6,646 nucleotides of DNA from DAIRGB01 sp036794765 (GTDB lineage Bacteria > Patescibacteriota > JAHJAL01), in contig DAIRGB010000057.1 in assembly GCA_036794765.1 (NCBI GenBank), positions 1 through 6,646 of the forward strand, written 5' to 3'. How positions within the stretch are numbered: the stretch's first letter is position 1; every line of letters starts with the position of its first letter. A model generated the notes under the pieces. The model worked only from the letters and a program-made list of their open reading frames with translations. It searched no databases and had not been told where the DNA came from. Shown here in pieces: positions 1 through 5,271 of this stretch. Position numbers and translations under genes: made by a program.

Positions 1-312
1 ACCAAGAATTAGGTTCATGGTGATACCAGCAACAATAATCGCCGCTTTGGCAAAGTGACTTTTACTTACGAAAGAACGAGGGTCATCTTGATTGCTTCCA
101 TCTTCGCCCAAAAGTTTGACATATCCACCAAAAGGAATAAGGTTGATCATATATTTGGTTTCTCCTTTGGTTTTAGACCATATTGTGGGTGGAAAGCCAA
201 AAGCAAATTCTTCAACTTTTACTTTAAATAATTTGGCTACAATAAAGTGTCCAAATTCATGGACTAATACCAAAATACCTAAAATTGTCAGAAATATTAG
301 GGGTGTTAACAT
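1..312 (-). CDS. rseP: RseP-type site-2 intramembrane zinc metalloprotease, N-terminal part (runs off the left edge)
   Basis: This is the first 104 residues of a site-2 protease (peptidase M50 family), an integral membrane protease that cuts substrates such as anti-sigma factors within the membrane. The first helix (about residues 4-22) carries the zinc-binding HEFGH motif at residues 18-22. It is followed by the family-typical FGFPP segment (38-42), the PFGGYVKLLGE segment (60-70) and the start of a second helix with AGITMN (95-100), where most members have AGPxxN. The PDZ region and the C-terminal LDG motif lie outside the window. The ATG is 9 nt after the frr stop codon, so the gene is probably co-transcribed and perhaps translationally coupled with frr. 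No clear Shine-Dalgarno sequence precedes it. The usual uppS, cdsA and dxr genes between frr and rseP are missing here. The family call is secure; the cellular substrate is unknown. Confidence 0.93.
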   Translation of the reverse strand, partial: MLTPLIFLTILGILVLVHEFGHFIVAKLFKVKVEEFAFGFPPTIWSKTKGETKYMINLIPFGGYVKLLGEDGSNQDDPRSFVSKSHFAKAAIIVAGITMNLILG

Positions 313-321
313 TTTTTATAA

Positions 322-876
322 TTAGATAGTGAGTAATTCAGTTTCTTTTTTGTCGGCCAAATCATCGATATTTTTGTTGGCTTCGTCAATAAAAACTTGT
401 AATAATTTTTTTCCTCGTTCAAATTCGTCTTCAGATATTTCTTTTTCGATTTTGTCCCATTCCGAGAGTAAATCCTGGCGAAGATTGCGTATGGAAATGC
501 GCATTTCTTCTGCTTTGTCTTTGACGATTTTTACAAATTCCTTTCGGCGTTCTTCGGTTAGTGGTGGTAATTTAATAAATATTCTTTCACCGTCATTGGA
601 TGGACTTAAATTTAAGTCAGAATTGCCAATTGCTCTTTCAATTTCACCGAGAGAGTTTTTATCCCACGGTTGAATGAAAATTGTTTGAGCGTCGGGAATA
701 GTAATATTGGCCATCTGAGAAATTGGGGTATGTGCCCCGTAGTAAGGAACACGAATATTTTCTACCAATCCAGCTGATGCTCTGCCGGTACGTATGGAGG
801 CGAGTTCGGTTTTGAAAAATTCAATTGTCTCATTGATTTTTGGTCGATATGATTTAATCAGATCATCTGTAGTCAT
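322..876 (-). CDS. frr: Ribosome recycling factor (RRF)
   Basis: The protein is 184 aa, the normal length for RRF, which works with EF-G in the cytoplasm to split post-termination ribosomes. The family signature is clear: ASIRTGRAS near residues 26-34, then VPYYGAHTPISQMA, the IQPWDK segment, the LPPLTEERRKE segment and RNLRQD in the long helical domain. The second basic residue of the common RNxRRD motif is Gln here. The start is well supported: AGGAGA lies 4-5 nt before the ATG at 876. It stands alone after the tsf terminator, with its own likely promoter at 912-940, and is followed by rseP after 9 nt. pyrH, which sits between tsf and frr in most bacteria, is absent. Confidence 0.97.
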   Translation of the reverse strand: MTTDDLIKSYRPKINETIEFFKTELASIRTGRASAGLVENIRVPYYGAHTPISQMANITIPDAQTIFIQPWDKNSLGEIERAIGNSDLNLSPSNDGERIFIKLPPLTEERRKEFVKIVKDKAEEMRISIRNLRQDLLSEWDKIEKEISEDEFERGKKLLQVFIDEANKNIDDLADKKETELLTI

Positions 877-911
877 GATATCTCCTAATTTTTTTATTTA
901 TTATTTAGTTA

Positions 912-940
912 ATTGTATTAAAAATCAGCAGAAATAACAA
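912..940 (-). promoter_or_regulatory. Predicted sigma-70-type promoter for frr-rseP
   Basis: On the minus strand TTGTTA (935-940) and TACAAT (912-917) are separated by exactly 17 bp, matching the -35 and -10 consensus at 4/6 and 5/6 positions. The expected start is near 905, about 30 nt before the frr ATG. It lies just after the tsf terminator, which is where a new transcription unit should begin. This is a prediction from motif and position only; the surrounding DNA is very AT-rich, so chance matches are possible. Confidence 0.6.
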
Positions 941-954
941 ATAATTATTTTATA

Positions 955-989
955 AAAAATAGGGCAGAATATTATTCTGTCCTATTTTT
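955..989 (-). terminator. Rho-independent terminator of the rpsB-tsf operon
   Basis: Two 16-nt arms (955-970 and 974-989) pair completely, with one G-U pair, around a 3-nt loop. In the minus-strand transcript the stem core is AGGACAGAAT / ATTCTGCCCT and the 3' arm ends in a run of U. It lies about 26 nt after the tsf stop codon. The arms begin with A runs and end with T runs, so the hairpin looks symmetrical and would also work in the plus direction, though no plus-strand gene is present. Confidence 0.9.
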
Positions 990-1015
990 ATCTATATACA
1001 AGAAAAGACTTTTAA

Positions 1016-1627
1016 TTAATTACATATTGTAGCACCGGATGAGATTTCAAAACGAGCAAAACGGGCGATTTTTATATTCTCTCCAATTACAGAAATGTTG
1101 TCATTGACCAATTGTTCTATTGTTTGATCGGGGTCTTTGACAAATGGTTGTTGGGTCAGACATATTTCGGAAAAATATTTGTTGATTTTCCCTTCGACGA
1201 TTTTTTCGATGATATTTGCTGGTTTTCCCTCATTGACTAATTGTTCTGAATATATTTCTTTTTCTTTGGCTATAAGTTCGGCAGGCACTTGATCGGGAGA
1301 GATATACAACGGATTGCATGCGGCAATGTGTAATGCAATATTGTGAACCAAATCTTTAAATTTTTCATTTTTGGCAACGAAATCGGTCTCACAGTGAACT
1401 TCCAATAATACACCCACGCGGCCTTCGCCGTGAATATATGTTTCGATACGACCTTGGCTGGTAGCTCTTTCGGCTTTTTTTGCGGCTTTGGCTGCACCTT
1501 TTTTTCGCAACAATTCTGTCGCCTGATTGATATCACCGTTTGTCTCTTCTAAAGCTTTTTTGCATTCCATCAGGCCACAACCAGTCTGATTGCGCAATTC
1601 ATTGACTAAAGTAGCTTGAATAGCCAT
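1016..1627 (-). CDS. tsf: Translation elongation factor Ts (EF-Ts), short form
   Basis: EF-Ts is the cytoplasmic guanine-nucleotide exchange factor that reloads EF-Tu with GTP. The 203-aa protein opens with the UBA-like N-terminal domain (about residues 4-40, with the TGCGLMECKKAL signature), followed by a basic linker (RKKGAAKAAKKAERA). The core domain includes the conserved TDFVAKN motif at 81-87, whose Asp-Phe contacts the EF-Tu G domain. At about 200 residues it is the short type, with one core subdomain, as in Thermus, and not the 280-residue E. coli type. GGAGGA lies 3 nt before the ATG, the strongest ribosome site in the window. It starts 12 nt after the rpsB stop codon and is followed by an intrinsic terminator, so rpsB-tsf form one transcript. 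Confidence 0.97.
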   Translation of the reverse strand: MAIQATLVNELRNQTGCGLMECKKALEETNGDINQATELLRKKGAAKAAKKAERATSQGRIETYIHGEGRVGVLLEVHCETDFVAKNEKFKDLVHNIALHIAACNPLYISPDQVPAELIAKEKEIYSEQLVNEGKPANIIEKIVEGKINKYFSEICLTQQPFVKDPDQTIEQLVNDNISVIGENIKIARFARFEISSGATICN

Positions 1628-1639
1628 ATATCCTCCATT

Positions 1640-2356
1640 TTAATTAGATTTTGGCGCGCCGATATTGGCGGCAATTGTTTTGATAATTAGATCTAGTGAC
1701 TTGTAGGAATCATCATTGGCCGGGATTGGATAATTGATGAGATCAGGATCGGCATTGGTGTCCATGATAGCAATAACGGGAATTTTTTTTCTGACTGCCT
1801 CGGCAACAGCTGTCTTTTCATTGTGAGAATCGATAACAAAAACTGCATCGGGTAATCTATTTAAATTTTGAACGCCTTCGTAAATGTTCAATAGATTTTT
1901 TTGTTCTTCTTTGAAAGCTTGTATTTCTTTTTTAATATATTTTGCCAAAAAATCGTTGTTGGCCAAATCTTTAGTAAGACTGTTTAATCGATTGATATTG
2001 TGAGATACAACTTTGTAATTGGTCAATAAACCACCGATCCATCTGTTGCTGATGTATGGCATGTTTACGCTTTGAGCGTATGATTTAACAATTTGCCAGG
2101 CTTGTTTTTTGGTACCAACGAATAATATTTTACCGTTACGTTTACTGATTTCTGAAACAACTTGACAGGCCTTCAACATGAGTTGGTGAGTTTTCATGAG
2201 GTCGATGATATGAATCCCGTTTTTTTTCTGAAAGATGTATAGTTTCATTTTGGGGTTCCAGCGAGTGGCCTGGTGTCCAAAATGCACGCCGGCTTCCAGT
2301 AATTCTTTGACTGTGGGCAAACTTACCATAGTCTTTTTTTCCATTGCATTTTCCAT
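1640..2356 (-). CDS. rpsB: 30S ribosomal protein uS2
   Basis: This 238-aa protein is full-length S2, a late-assembling protein at the head-platform junction of the small subunit that is needed for S1 binding where S1 exists. Family segments are clear: LLEAGVHFGHQ (20-30), WNPKM, the INGxxIIDL-like stretch (here NGIHIIDL), LFVGTKKQA, the NRWIGGLLTN signature, LPDAVFVID, and the C-terminal DTNADPDLINYPIPANDDS motif. Two in-frame ATGs (2356 and 2344) could start it. The upstream one is chosen because AGGA lies 6 nt before it. It heads the rpsB-tsf operon, with a promoter at 2449-2477 and a structured leader that could serve S2 feedback. Confidence 0.97.
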   Translation of the reverse strand: MENAMEKKTMVSLPTVKELLEAGVHFGHQATRWNPKMKLYIFQKKNGIHIIDLMKTHQLMLKACQVVSEISKRNGKILFVGTKKQAWQIVKSYAQSVNMPYISNRWIGGLLTNYKVVSHNINRLNSLTKDLANNDFLAKYIKKEIQAFKEEQKNLLNIYEGVQNLNRLPDAVFVIDSHNEKTAVAEAVRKKIPVIAIMDTNADPDLINYPIPANDDSYKSLDLIIKTIAANIGAPKSN

Positions 2357-2360
2357 TTTT

Positions 2361-2425
2361 TATCCTTTTTTACTTCTACTTCCAAATCTACCTGCTTAAA
2401 AAGCAAGAAGGATATGTTGGAAGTA
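2361..2425 (-). promoter_or_regulatory. Structured rpsB 5' leader, possible S2-responsive pseudoknot over the Shine-Dalgarno
   Basis: In the rpsB leader a 9-bp perfect stem (TACTTCCAA at 2417-2425 with TTGGAAGTA at 2377-2385) encloses a small hairpin (TGCTT / AAGCA, 2393-2397 and 2401-2405). In the large loop TATCCTT (2408-2414) is exactly complementary to AAGGATA (2361-2367), which is the rpsB ribosome site. Both pairings together would form an H-type pseudoknot that blocks initiation. There is no U-run after the stem, so it is not a terminator. E. coli S2 is known to repress its own operon through the rpsB leader; whether this element does the same is inference. Confidence 0.45.
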
Positions 2426-2433
2426 TGTTTAAT

Positions 2434-2447
2434 AAAATACGTATTTT
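2434..2447. repeat. 14-bp perfect palindrome at the rpsB transcription start
   Basis: AAAATACGTATTTT is a perfect inverted repeat directly downstream of the predicted -10 box and spanning the predicted start near 2442. The position would suit an operator, but an AT-rich palindrome of this size can occur by chance in such DNA. No regulator is encoded nearby. Confidence 0.3.
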
Positions 2448-2448
2448 T

Positions 2449-2477
2449 ATTCTAACAGATTGTTTAACTTATGCCAA
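2449..2477 (-). promoter_or_regulatory. Predicted sigma-70-type promoter for rpsB-tsf
   Basis: On the minus strand TTGGCA (2472-2477) and TAGAAT (2449-2454) are 17 bp apart, each matching consensus at 5/6 positions. The expected start is near 2442, giving a leader of about 86 nt. The -35 box begins 14 bp after the stop codon of the methyltransferase gene, and no terminator separates the two, so read-through from upstream is also possible. A 14-bp palindrome covers the expected start site. Confidence 0.7.
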
Positions 2478-2490
2478 GGAGACAAGTTAT

Positions 2491-3057
2491 CTACTCACTT
2501 TTTTTGTAAAGCAAGATTTTAGTTTTATCTCCCAAATTGATCGTTTCTCTAAATTCGACCGGTTGATGTTGGGAAAAAAGAAAGGACATGGAAATAATTT
2601 TTGTTGTATTTTTTATGTTGGAAAAAAGCCAGTTTTCAATTTTTTTCAATACATTGGGCAAAAGATATACATAAACAAAATCGGCTCTTGATAGATATTT
2701 TTCCACTTTTTTGAAATCTCCATATAGTATTTTTATATTTTCCTTTTCTCCACTCAGATAAACTTTTATTCGAGAATAAAAATAAAAATATGGTGATCTT
2801 TCAACGCCAATTCCTTTGGCACCATATTTTTTGGAGGCCAAAATCAAGCTACTAGCATCTCCGCAGCCTAAATCAATAATAAGATTGCCTGGCTTAAGAC
2901 CAGCATACGAAAATGCATCATCCAGAGCCCTTTTGTTGGTGTAAACCACTGGAGCTCCAAATAAAAGAGCGAGCAACAAACTAAATTGCCAGAGTAGAAC
3001 CCAGATCAAAATTATCATGAGAAAAAAAATTATTATCAGGGAAATAGTGTGATTCAT
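2491..3057 (-). CDS. Membrane-anchored class I SAM-dependent methyltransferase, FAM173/ATPSCKMT-like
   Basis: The 188-aa protein starts with one long hydrophobic segment (about residues 5-34), a membrane anchor that leaves the enzyme domain facing the cytoplasm. A short APVVYT segment (35-40) leads into a Rossmann-type methyltransferase fold. Motif I is DLGCGD (62-67), the acidic end of strand 2 is GVE (84-86), motif II GDF lies at 113-115, and motif IV is DFVYVYLLP (126-134). The order TM anchor, P-x-x-x-T segment, DLGCGD and D-F-V-Y-x-x-x-x-P resembles the FAM173 family, whose eukaryotic members methylate lysines on mitochondrial proteins. The bacterial substrate is unknown. Its ATG follows the kinase stop codon directly (TAAATG) with no good Shine-Dalgarno, so translation is probably coupled by re-initiation. 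SAM binding is near certain; the subfamily is likely. Confidence 0.8.
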   Translation of the reverse strand: MNHTISLIIIFFLMIILIWVLLWQFSLLLALLFGAPVVYTNKRALDDAFSYAGLKPGNLIIDLGCGDASSLILASKKYGAKGIGVERSPYFYFYSRIKVYLSGEKENIKILYGDFKKVEKYLSRADFVYVYLLPNVLKKIENWLFSNIKNTTKIISMSFLFSQHQPVEFRETINLGDKTKILLYKKSE

Positions 3058-4074
3058 TTAATTTATTTTATTAATTTGATCCAATAAGCGATATATTTCT
3101 TTGGGCCACAAATGTAAATATATATTTTTTGTTGAGCAAAAATTGTCTTCTCCAATAATTGGTTTGAATACGTGATCAAGGCGACCAGAAAGGAAGTTTC
3201 CCGACAAATGACATAATCTCATAATCCAAGAGAGATAGAATAACGTTTTAAATGTTTTGCCTGGATTTTTTCGAGTTATTTCTTTTTCAAAATATCTGTT
3301 CCAGGTGGAGAGATAAGGATTTATAACAAATGAGGAAAAATCAAACGCTGAATTTGATATTTGGGCTTTTTCAAAATCAAGCAGAATCAATTTATTTTTG
3401 TTAGAAAATGCAAAAGTGTCGGATACCAGATCTCCATGAACAATATTCTGAGAATTTTCATTCCAGATTTTTTCATTTTTTACCAGGATTCTGGGGACAA
3501 AAATAGCCAATGGGGAAAATTCTCCATTAAACGATGGGCTTAAAAATTGAAACCAGTTGATCAAATCCCGCATTTTTTGTCGGTAAAAATTTTTGGAATT
3601 TATTTTTTGTTGGTGCAGTTCGGTCAAACCATCGATAATGATGGGGGCAAAGTGTAGTGGTATTTTTTTTCTACTAAAAAAAGTGTTGGCGGGCAATGTG
3701 GATATTTCTTTTTGATTTACTTTTTTGATTATTAACCAAGGATTCGGCTTTTTTCCTGAATGGTAGTAGCCTGGAATTATCAATTTTTTGAATTTTTTTG
3801 TTTTGAATTCTCGATAAAAATTTATTTCGTTGGATAAATTGTATTGGCGGCGCGACCTTATATCTTTCTTTTGGCGAGATCTGTCTCTTTGAAATTTTAA
3901 AAAAAATTTTTTATGGTGATCATTTTTTGTCTGGCAAAAAAATCGGAAGTTGTTTTCATTATTTTTTATTGTATCTTCTACAATTTCTGAAAGGTCTCCT
4001 ATCGATTCAAGTTGGTATTTTTCCAATTTTTGGTTTATTTTTTGAATATATTTGTTTTTTTGATCAGTCGACAT
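3058..4074 (-). CDS. APH/choline-kinase-fold phosphotransferase, substrate unknown, atypical active site
   Basis: The 338-aa protein is predicted cytoplasmic. The best anchors are the Brenner-type catalytic segment IVHGDL (H213, D215) and the metal-binding LLDFE (D233, E235), spaced as in aminoglycoside phosphotransferase and choline-kinase families. An N-lobe candidate for the ATP lysine is LKF (K60), with a possible partner glutamate at E83, and PWLIIKKV (112-119) fits the hinge. Most members have HGDLxxxN; here the Asn that helps hold magnesium is Thr (T220), so activity may be altered or lost. The protein is very rich in Lys, Asn and Phe, like AT-driven reduced genomes. It lies 83 nt after tRNA-Ala and abuts the methyltransferase gene. 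No clear Shine-Dalgarno precedes the ATG. An antibiotic resistance role is not supported; a housekeeping small-molecule or sugar/lipid kinase is as likely. Confidence 0.75.
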   Translation of the reverse strand: MSTDQKNKYIQKINQKLEKYQLESIGDLSEIVEDTIKNNENNFRFFCQTKNDHHKKFFLKFQRDRSRQKKDIRSRRQYNLSNEINFYREFKTKKFKKLIIPGYYHSGKKPNPWLIIKKVNQKEISTLPANTFFSRKKIPLHFAPIIIDGLTELHQQKINSKNFYRQKMRDLINWFQFLSPSFNGEFSPLAIFVPRILVKNEKIWNENSQNIVHGDLVSDTFAFSNKNKLILLDFEKAQISNSAFDFSSFVINPYLSTWNRYFEKEITRKNPGKTFKTLFYLSWIMRLCHLSGNFLSGRLDHVFKPIIGEDNFCSTKNIYLHLWPKEIYRLLDQINKIN

Positions 4075-4113
4075 ATTTTATTTGACTAGCTTTTTTATCT
4101 TGAAGATTTGTTT

Positions 4114-4150
4114 TCAAATAAACAACCTTGATTGTGGTTGGGTTATTTGA
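4114..4150 (-). other. Hairpin just downstream of tRNA-Ala
   Basis: An 8-bp perfect stem (TCAAATAA 4114-4121 with TTATTTGA 4143-4150) is stacked under a 5-bp stem (CAACC 4123-4127 with GGTTG 4136-4140) with an 8-nt loop. In the minus-strand transcript it begins 7 nt after the tRNA 3' end and lies 40 nt before the kinase ATG. No U-run follows on either strand, so it is not a standard intrinsic terminator. It may protect or help process the tRNA 3' end, or weaken read-through into the kinase gene. Confidence 0.45.
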
Positions 4151-4157
4151 TAGAAAA

Positions 4158-4230
4158 TGGACCCTACCGGATTCGAACCGGTGACCTCCTGCTTGCAAAG
4201 CAGGCGCTCTACCAACTAAGCTAAGGGCCC
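4158..4230 (-). tRNA. tRNA-Ala (anticodon UGC)
   Basis: The 73-nt molecule folds as a complete cloverleaf: acceptor GGGCCCT / AGGGTCC, D stem GCTT / GAGC, anticodon stem CCTGC / GCAGG with loop TTTGCAA (anticodon TGC), variable AGGTC, T stem ACCGG / CCGGT with loop TTCGAAT, and discriminator A73. The third acceptor pair is G3-U70, the alanyl-tRNA synthetase identity element, which confirms alanine. The 3' CCA is not encoded (the bases after A73 are TTTT), so a CCA-adding enzyme is required. No convincing promoter was found in the 186 bp upstream. Confidence 0.97.
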
Positions 4231-4416
4231 GAGAACTTACACAAAATTTTCAATTTCCAAACTTATTTTGTAATTGATATTGGAAATATTGCACAATAAA
4301 TAGCGTATTTGTCTAAAGTTGTCAGCAGTAGCCGATTATGAGAATTAATCATTGGAAATTTAATTGATAATCAAATCCTTCCTCTGGGACTTTGTACAAT
4401 GGATTACATCTAATAA
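4231..4416. other. Gene-free spacer with short TTGGAAAT repeats
   Basis: This AT-rich stretch between the small membrane protein and tRNA-Ala has no credible ORF. It holds three copies of TTGGAAAT: one inverted (4253-4260) and two direct (4280-4287, 4352-4359). The first two form an 8-bp inverted repeat with a 19-nt loop just ahead of the tRNA. The tRNA promoter should lie here, but I could not find a good -35/-10 pair. Confidence 0.4.
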
Positions 4417-4680
4417 TTAGCCAAAAAATATCAACTGTGTCGGGGCGAGCCAACCAAACATTTGATCCATAGCTTTGGTATGCAGACCGGTGATGTATAA
4501 TAGGCCAATTATTACTGCTAGTCCTCCAAGAATTCGCAAAAAAGCATAAGACCCTGCTGGACCAAGATATTTTTCTGCGAAACCGATTCTCCCAACCCAT
4601 TTGATAATCGGATCGGTTTTTAGGATAAGCAAGAAACCTATTCCCTCAAATAACAAAAAAATTATTATTTTTTGCAACAT
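4417..4680 (-). CDS. Small conserved membrane protein with two predicted helices, function unknown
   Basis: This 87-aa protein has a first hydrophobic segment at about residues 4-21, a short polar, Gly-rich middle (TDPIIKWVGRIGFAEKYLGP, 22-41), and a second hydrophobic segment at about 46-65, followed by a 20-residue tail that is again fairly hydrophobic. The middle pattern GRIGFAEKYLGPAGSY resembles a family of tiny hypothetical membrane proteins seen widely in Patescibacteria (W-A-E-x-x-L-G-x-G-G). This resemblance is from memory of the family and not from a search. No enzymatic motif is visible. AAAGGGG just before the ATG may act as the ribosome site, though it is closer than ideal. A TATAAT box at 4704-4709 could drive it. 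The overlapping 83-codon frame (4349-4600) lacks any family features and is taken as a shadow. Confidence 0.72.
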   Translation of the reverse strand: MLQKIIIFLLFEGIGFLLILKTDPIIKWVGRIGFAEKYLGPAGSYAFLRILGGLAVIIGLLYITGLHTKAMDQMFGWLAPTQLIFFG

Positions 4681-4703
4681 ACCCCTTTGATTAAAAATAT
4701 TTG

Positions 4704-4709
4704 ATTATA
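4704..4709 (-). promoter_or_regulatory. Candidate -10 box for the small membrane protein gene
   Basis: A perfect TATAAT on the minus strand lies 23 bp before the ATG, after the rplL terminator hairpin. No recognisable -35 box is present at 16-18 bp, so the assignment is weak and rests on position and the exact -10 match in AT-rich DNA. Confidence 0.35.
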
Positions 4710-4733
4710 ATTTAACAAATATTTAAAAGATTT

Positions 4734-4766
4734 AATAGAGACGCGACCAAAAATCGCGCCTCTATT
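4734..4766 (-). terminator. Hairpin terminator of the rplJ-rplL operon
   Basis: Two 13-nt arms (4734-4746 and 4754-4766) pair fully in the minus-strand transcript, with one G-U pair (AATAGAGGCGCGA with TCGCGTCTCTATT), around a 7-nt loop. The stem contains the GC-richest run of the area and lies 22 nt after the rplL stop codon. The downstream tract (TAAATCTTTT) is only partly U-rich, so release may be less efficient than at the tsf terminator. Confidence 0.75.
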
Positions 4767-4788
4767 GTCTTTATGCGCTTGAAAAATA

Positions 4789-5208
4789 TTATTGTAATTC
4801 TACTTTGGCTCCTGCTTCTTCTAAAGTTTTTTTCATTTTTTCTGCATCTTCTTTTGGTACATTTTCTTTGACGGTTTTTGGAGCGCCTTCTACCAGCTCT
4901 TTAGCCTCTTTCAAACCTAATTCCGGCACTACACTGCGAACAGCCTTAATGACGTTGATTTTGTTGGCACCGGCCTCCTTTAAAACAACAGTAAAAGCAG
5001 ATTTTTCTTCTGCTGGGGCAGCACCGGCAGCAGCACCGGCAGCCATCATGGCAACTGGAGCAGCGGCTGAAACTCCAAATTTTTCTTCCAATACTTTTAC
5101 CAATTGACTCAATTCCAAGACCGACATTTTTTCAATTTGCTCGATCATCTTTTTAGAATCTTCGGACAGGGCCGACATGTCAATTTCTTTTTTTGCATCT
5201 TCACTCAT
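4789..5208 (-). CDS. rplL: 50S ribosomal protein bL12 (L7/L12)
   Basis: L7/L12 forms the flexible multi-copy stalk that recruits and activates translational GTPases. The 139-aa protein has the N-terminal dimerisation region that docks on L10 (about 22-46, MSVLELSQLVKVLEEKFGV), an Ala-rich hinge (47-68), and the globular C-terminal domain (71-139) with the GTPase-contacting helix motif NKINVIKAVRSVVPELGLKE (82-101). Compared with E. coli L12 it carries about 13 extra N-terminal residues, charged and rich in Lys/Glu/Asp. An internal ATG at residue 11 would give a more usual length. The longer start is kept because CAGGAG lies 6 nt before the ATG at 5208. It follows rplJ after 63 nt and ends the operon. 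Confidence 0.97.
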   Translation of the reverse strand: MSEDAKKEIDMSALSEDSKKMIEQIEKMSVLELSQLVKVLEEKFGVSAAAPVAMMAAGAAAGAAPAEEKSAFTVVLKEAGANKINVIKAVRSVVPELGLKEAKELVEGAPKTVKENVPKEDAEKMKKTLEEAGAKVELQ

Positions 5209-5271
5209 AATATTCTCCTGAAAAAATTAATATAGTTGTTGTAAAGTTTGAACTGAAATTAGCTGACAAAA

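Noticed and set aside
92..673. Plus-strand frames antisense to rseP and frr
   Set aside because: Both lie opposite genes with secure family signatures and show no protein-like features of their own.
1270..1536. An 88-codon minus-strand frame inside tsf
   Set aside because: It is an out-of-frame shadow of EF-Ts, whose own frame carries TDFVAKN and the full family sequence.
2377..2425. Hairpin before rpsB read as a terminator of the kinase-methyltransferase unit
   Set aside because: The stem is followed by GAAGTAAAAAAGG, not a U tract, and lies downstream of the rpsB promoter.
2344..2691. A plus-strand frame of 115 codons opposite the rpsB leader and methyltransferase end
   Set aside because: It is antisense to the methyltransferase C-terminus and to the rpsB promoter and leader, is Phe/Lys-rich from AT bias, and has no ribosome site or recognisable domain.
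3058..4074. The APH-fold gene as an aminoglycoside resistance determinant
   Set aside because: Only the general fold motifs are shared; the active-site Asn is missing and the setting is housekeeping, with no mobile elements nearby.
4349..4600. An 83-codon minus-strand frame overlapping the small membrane protein
   Set aside because: It is Trp/Arg/Ser-rich without family features and is shifted relative to the frame that encodes clear transmembrane helices.
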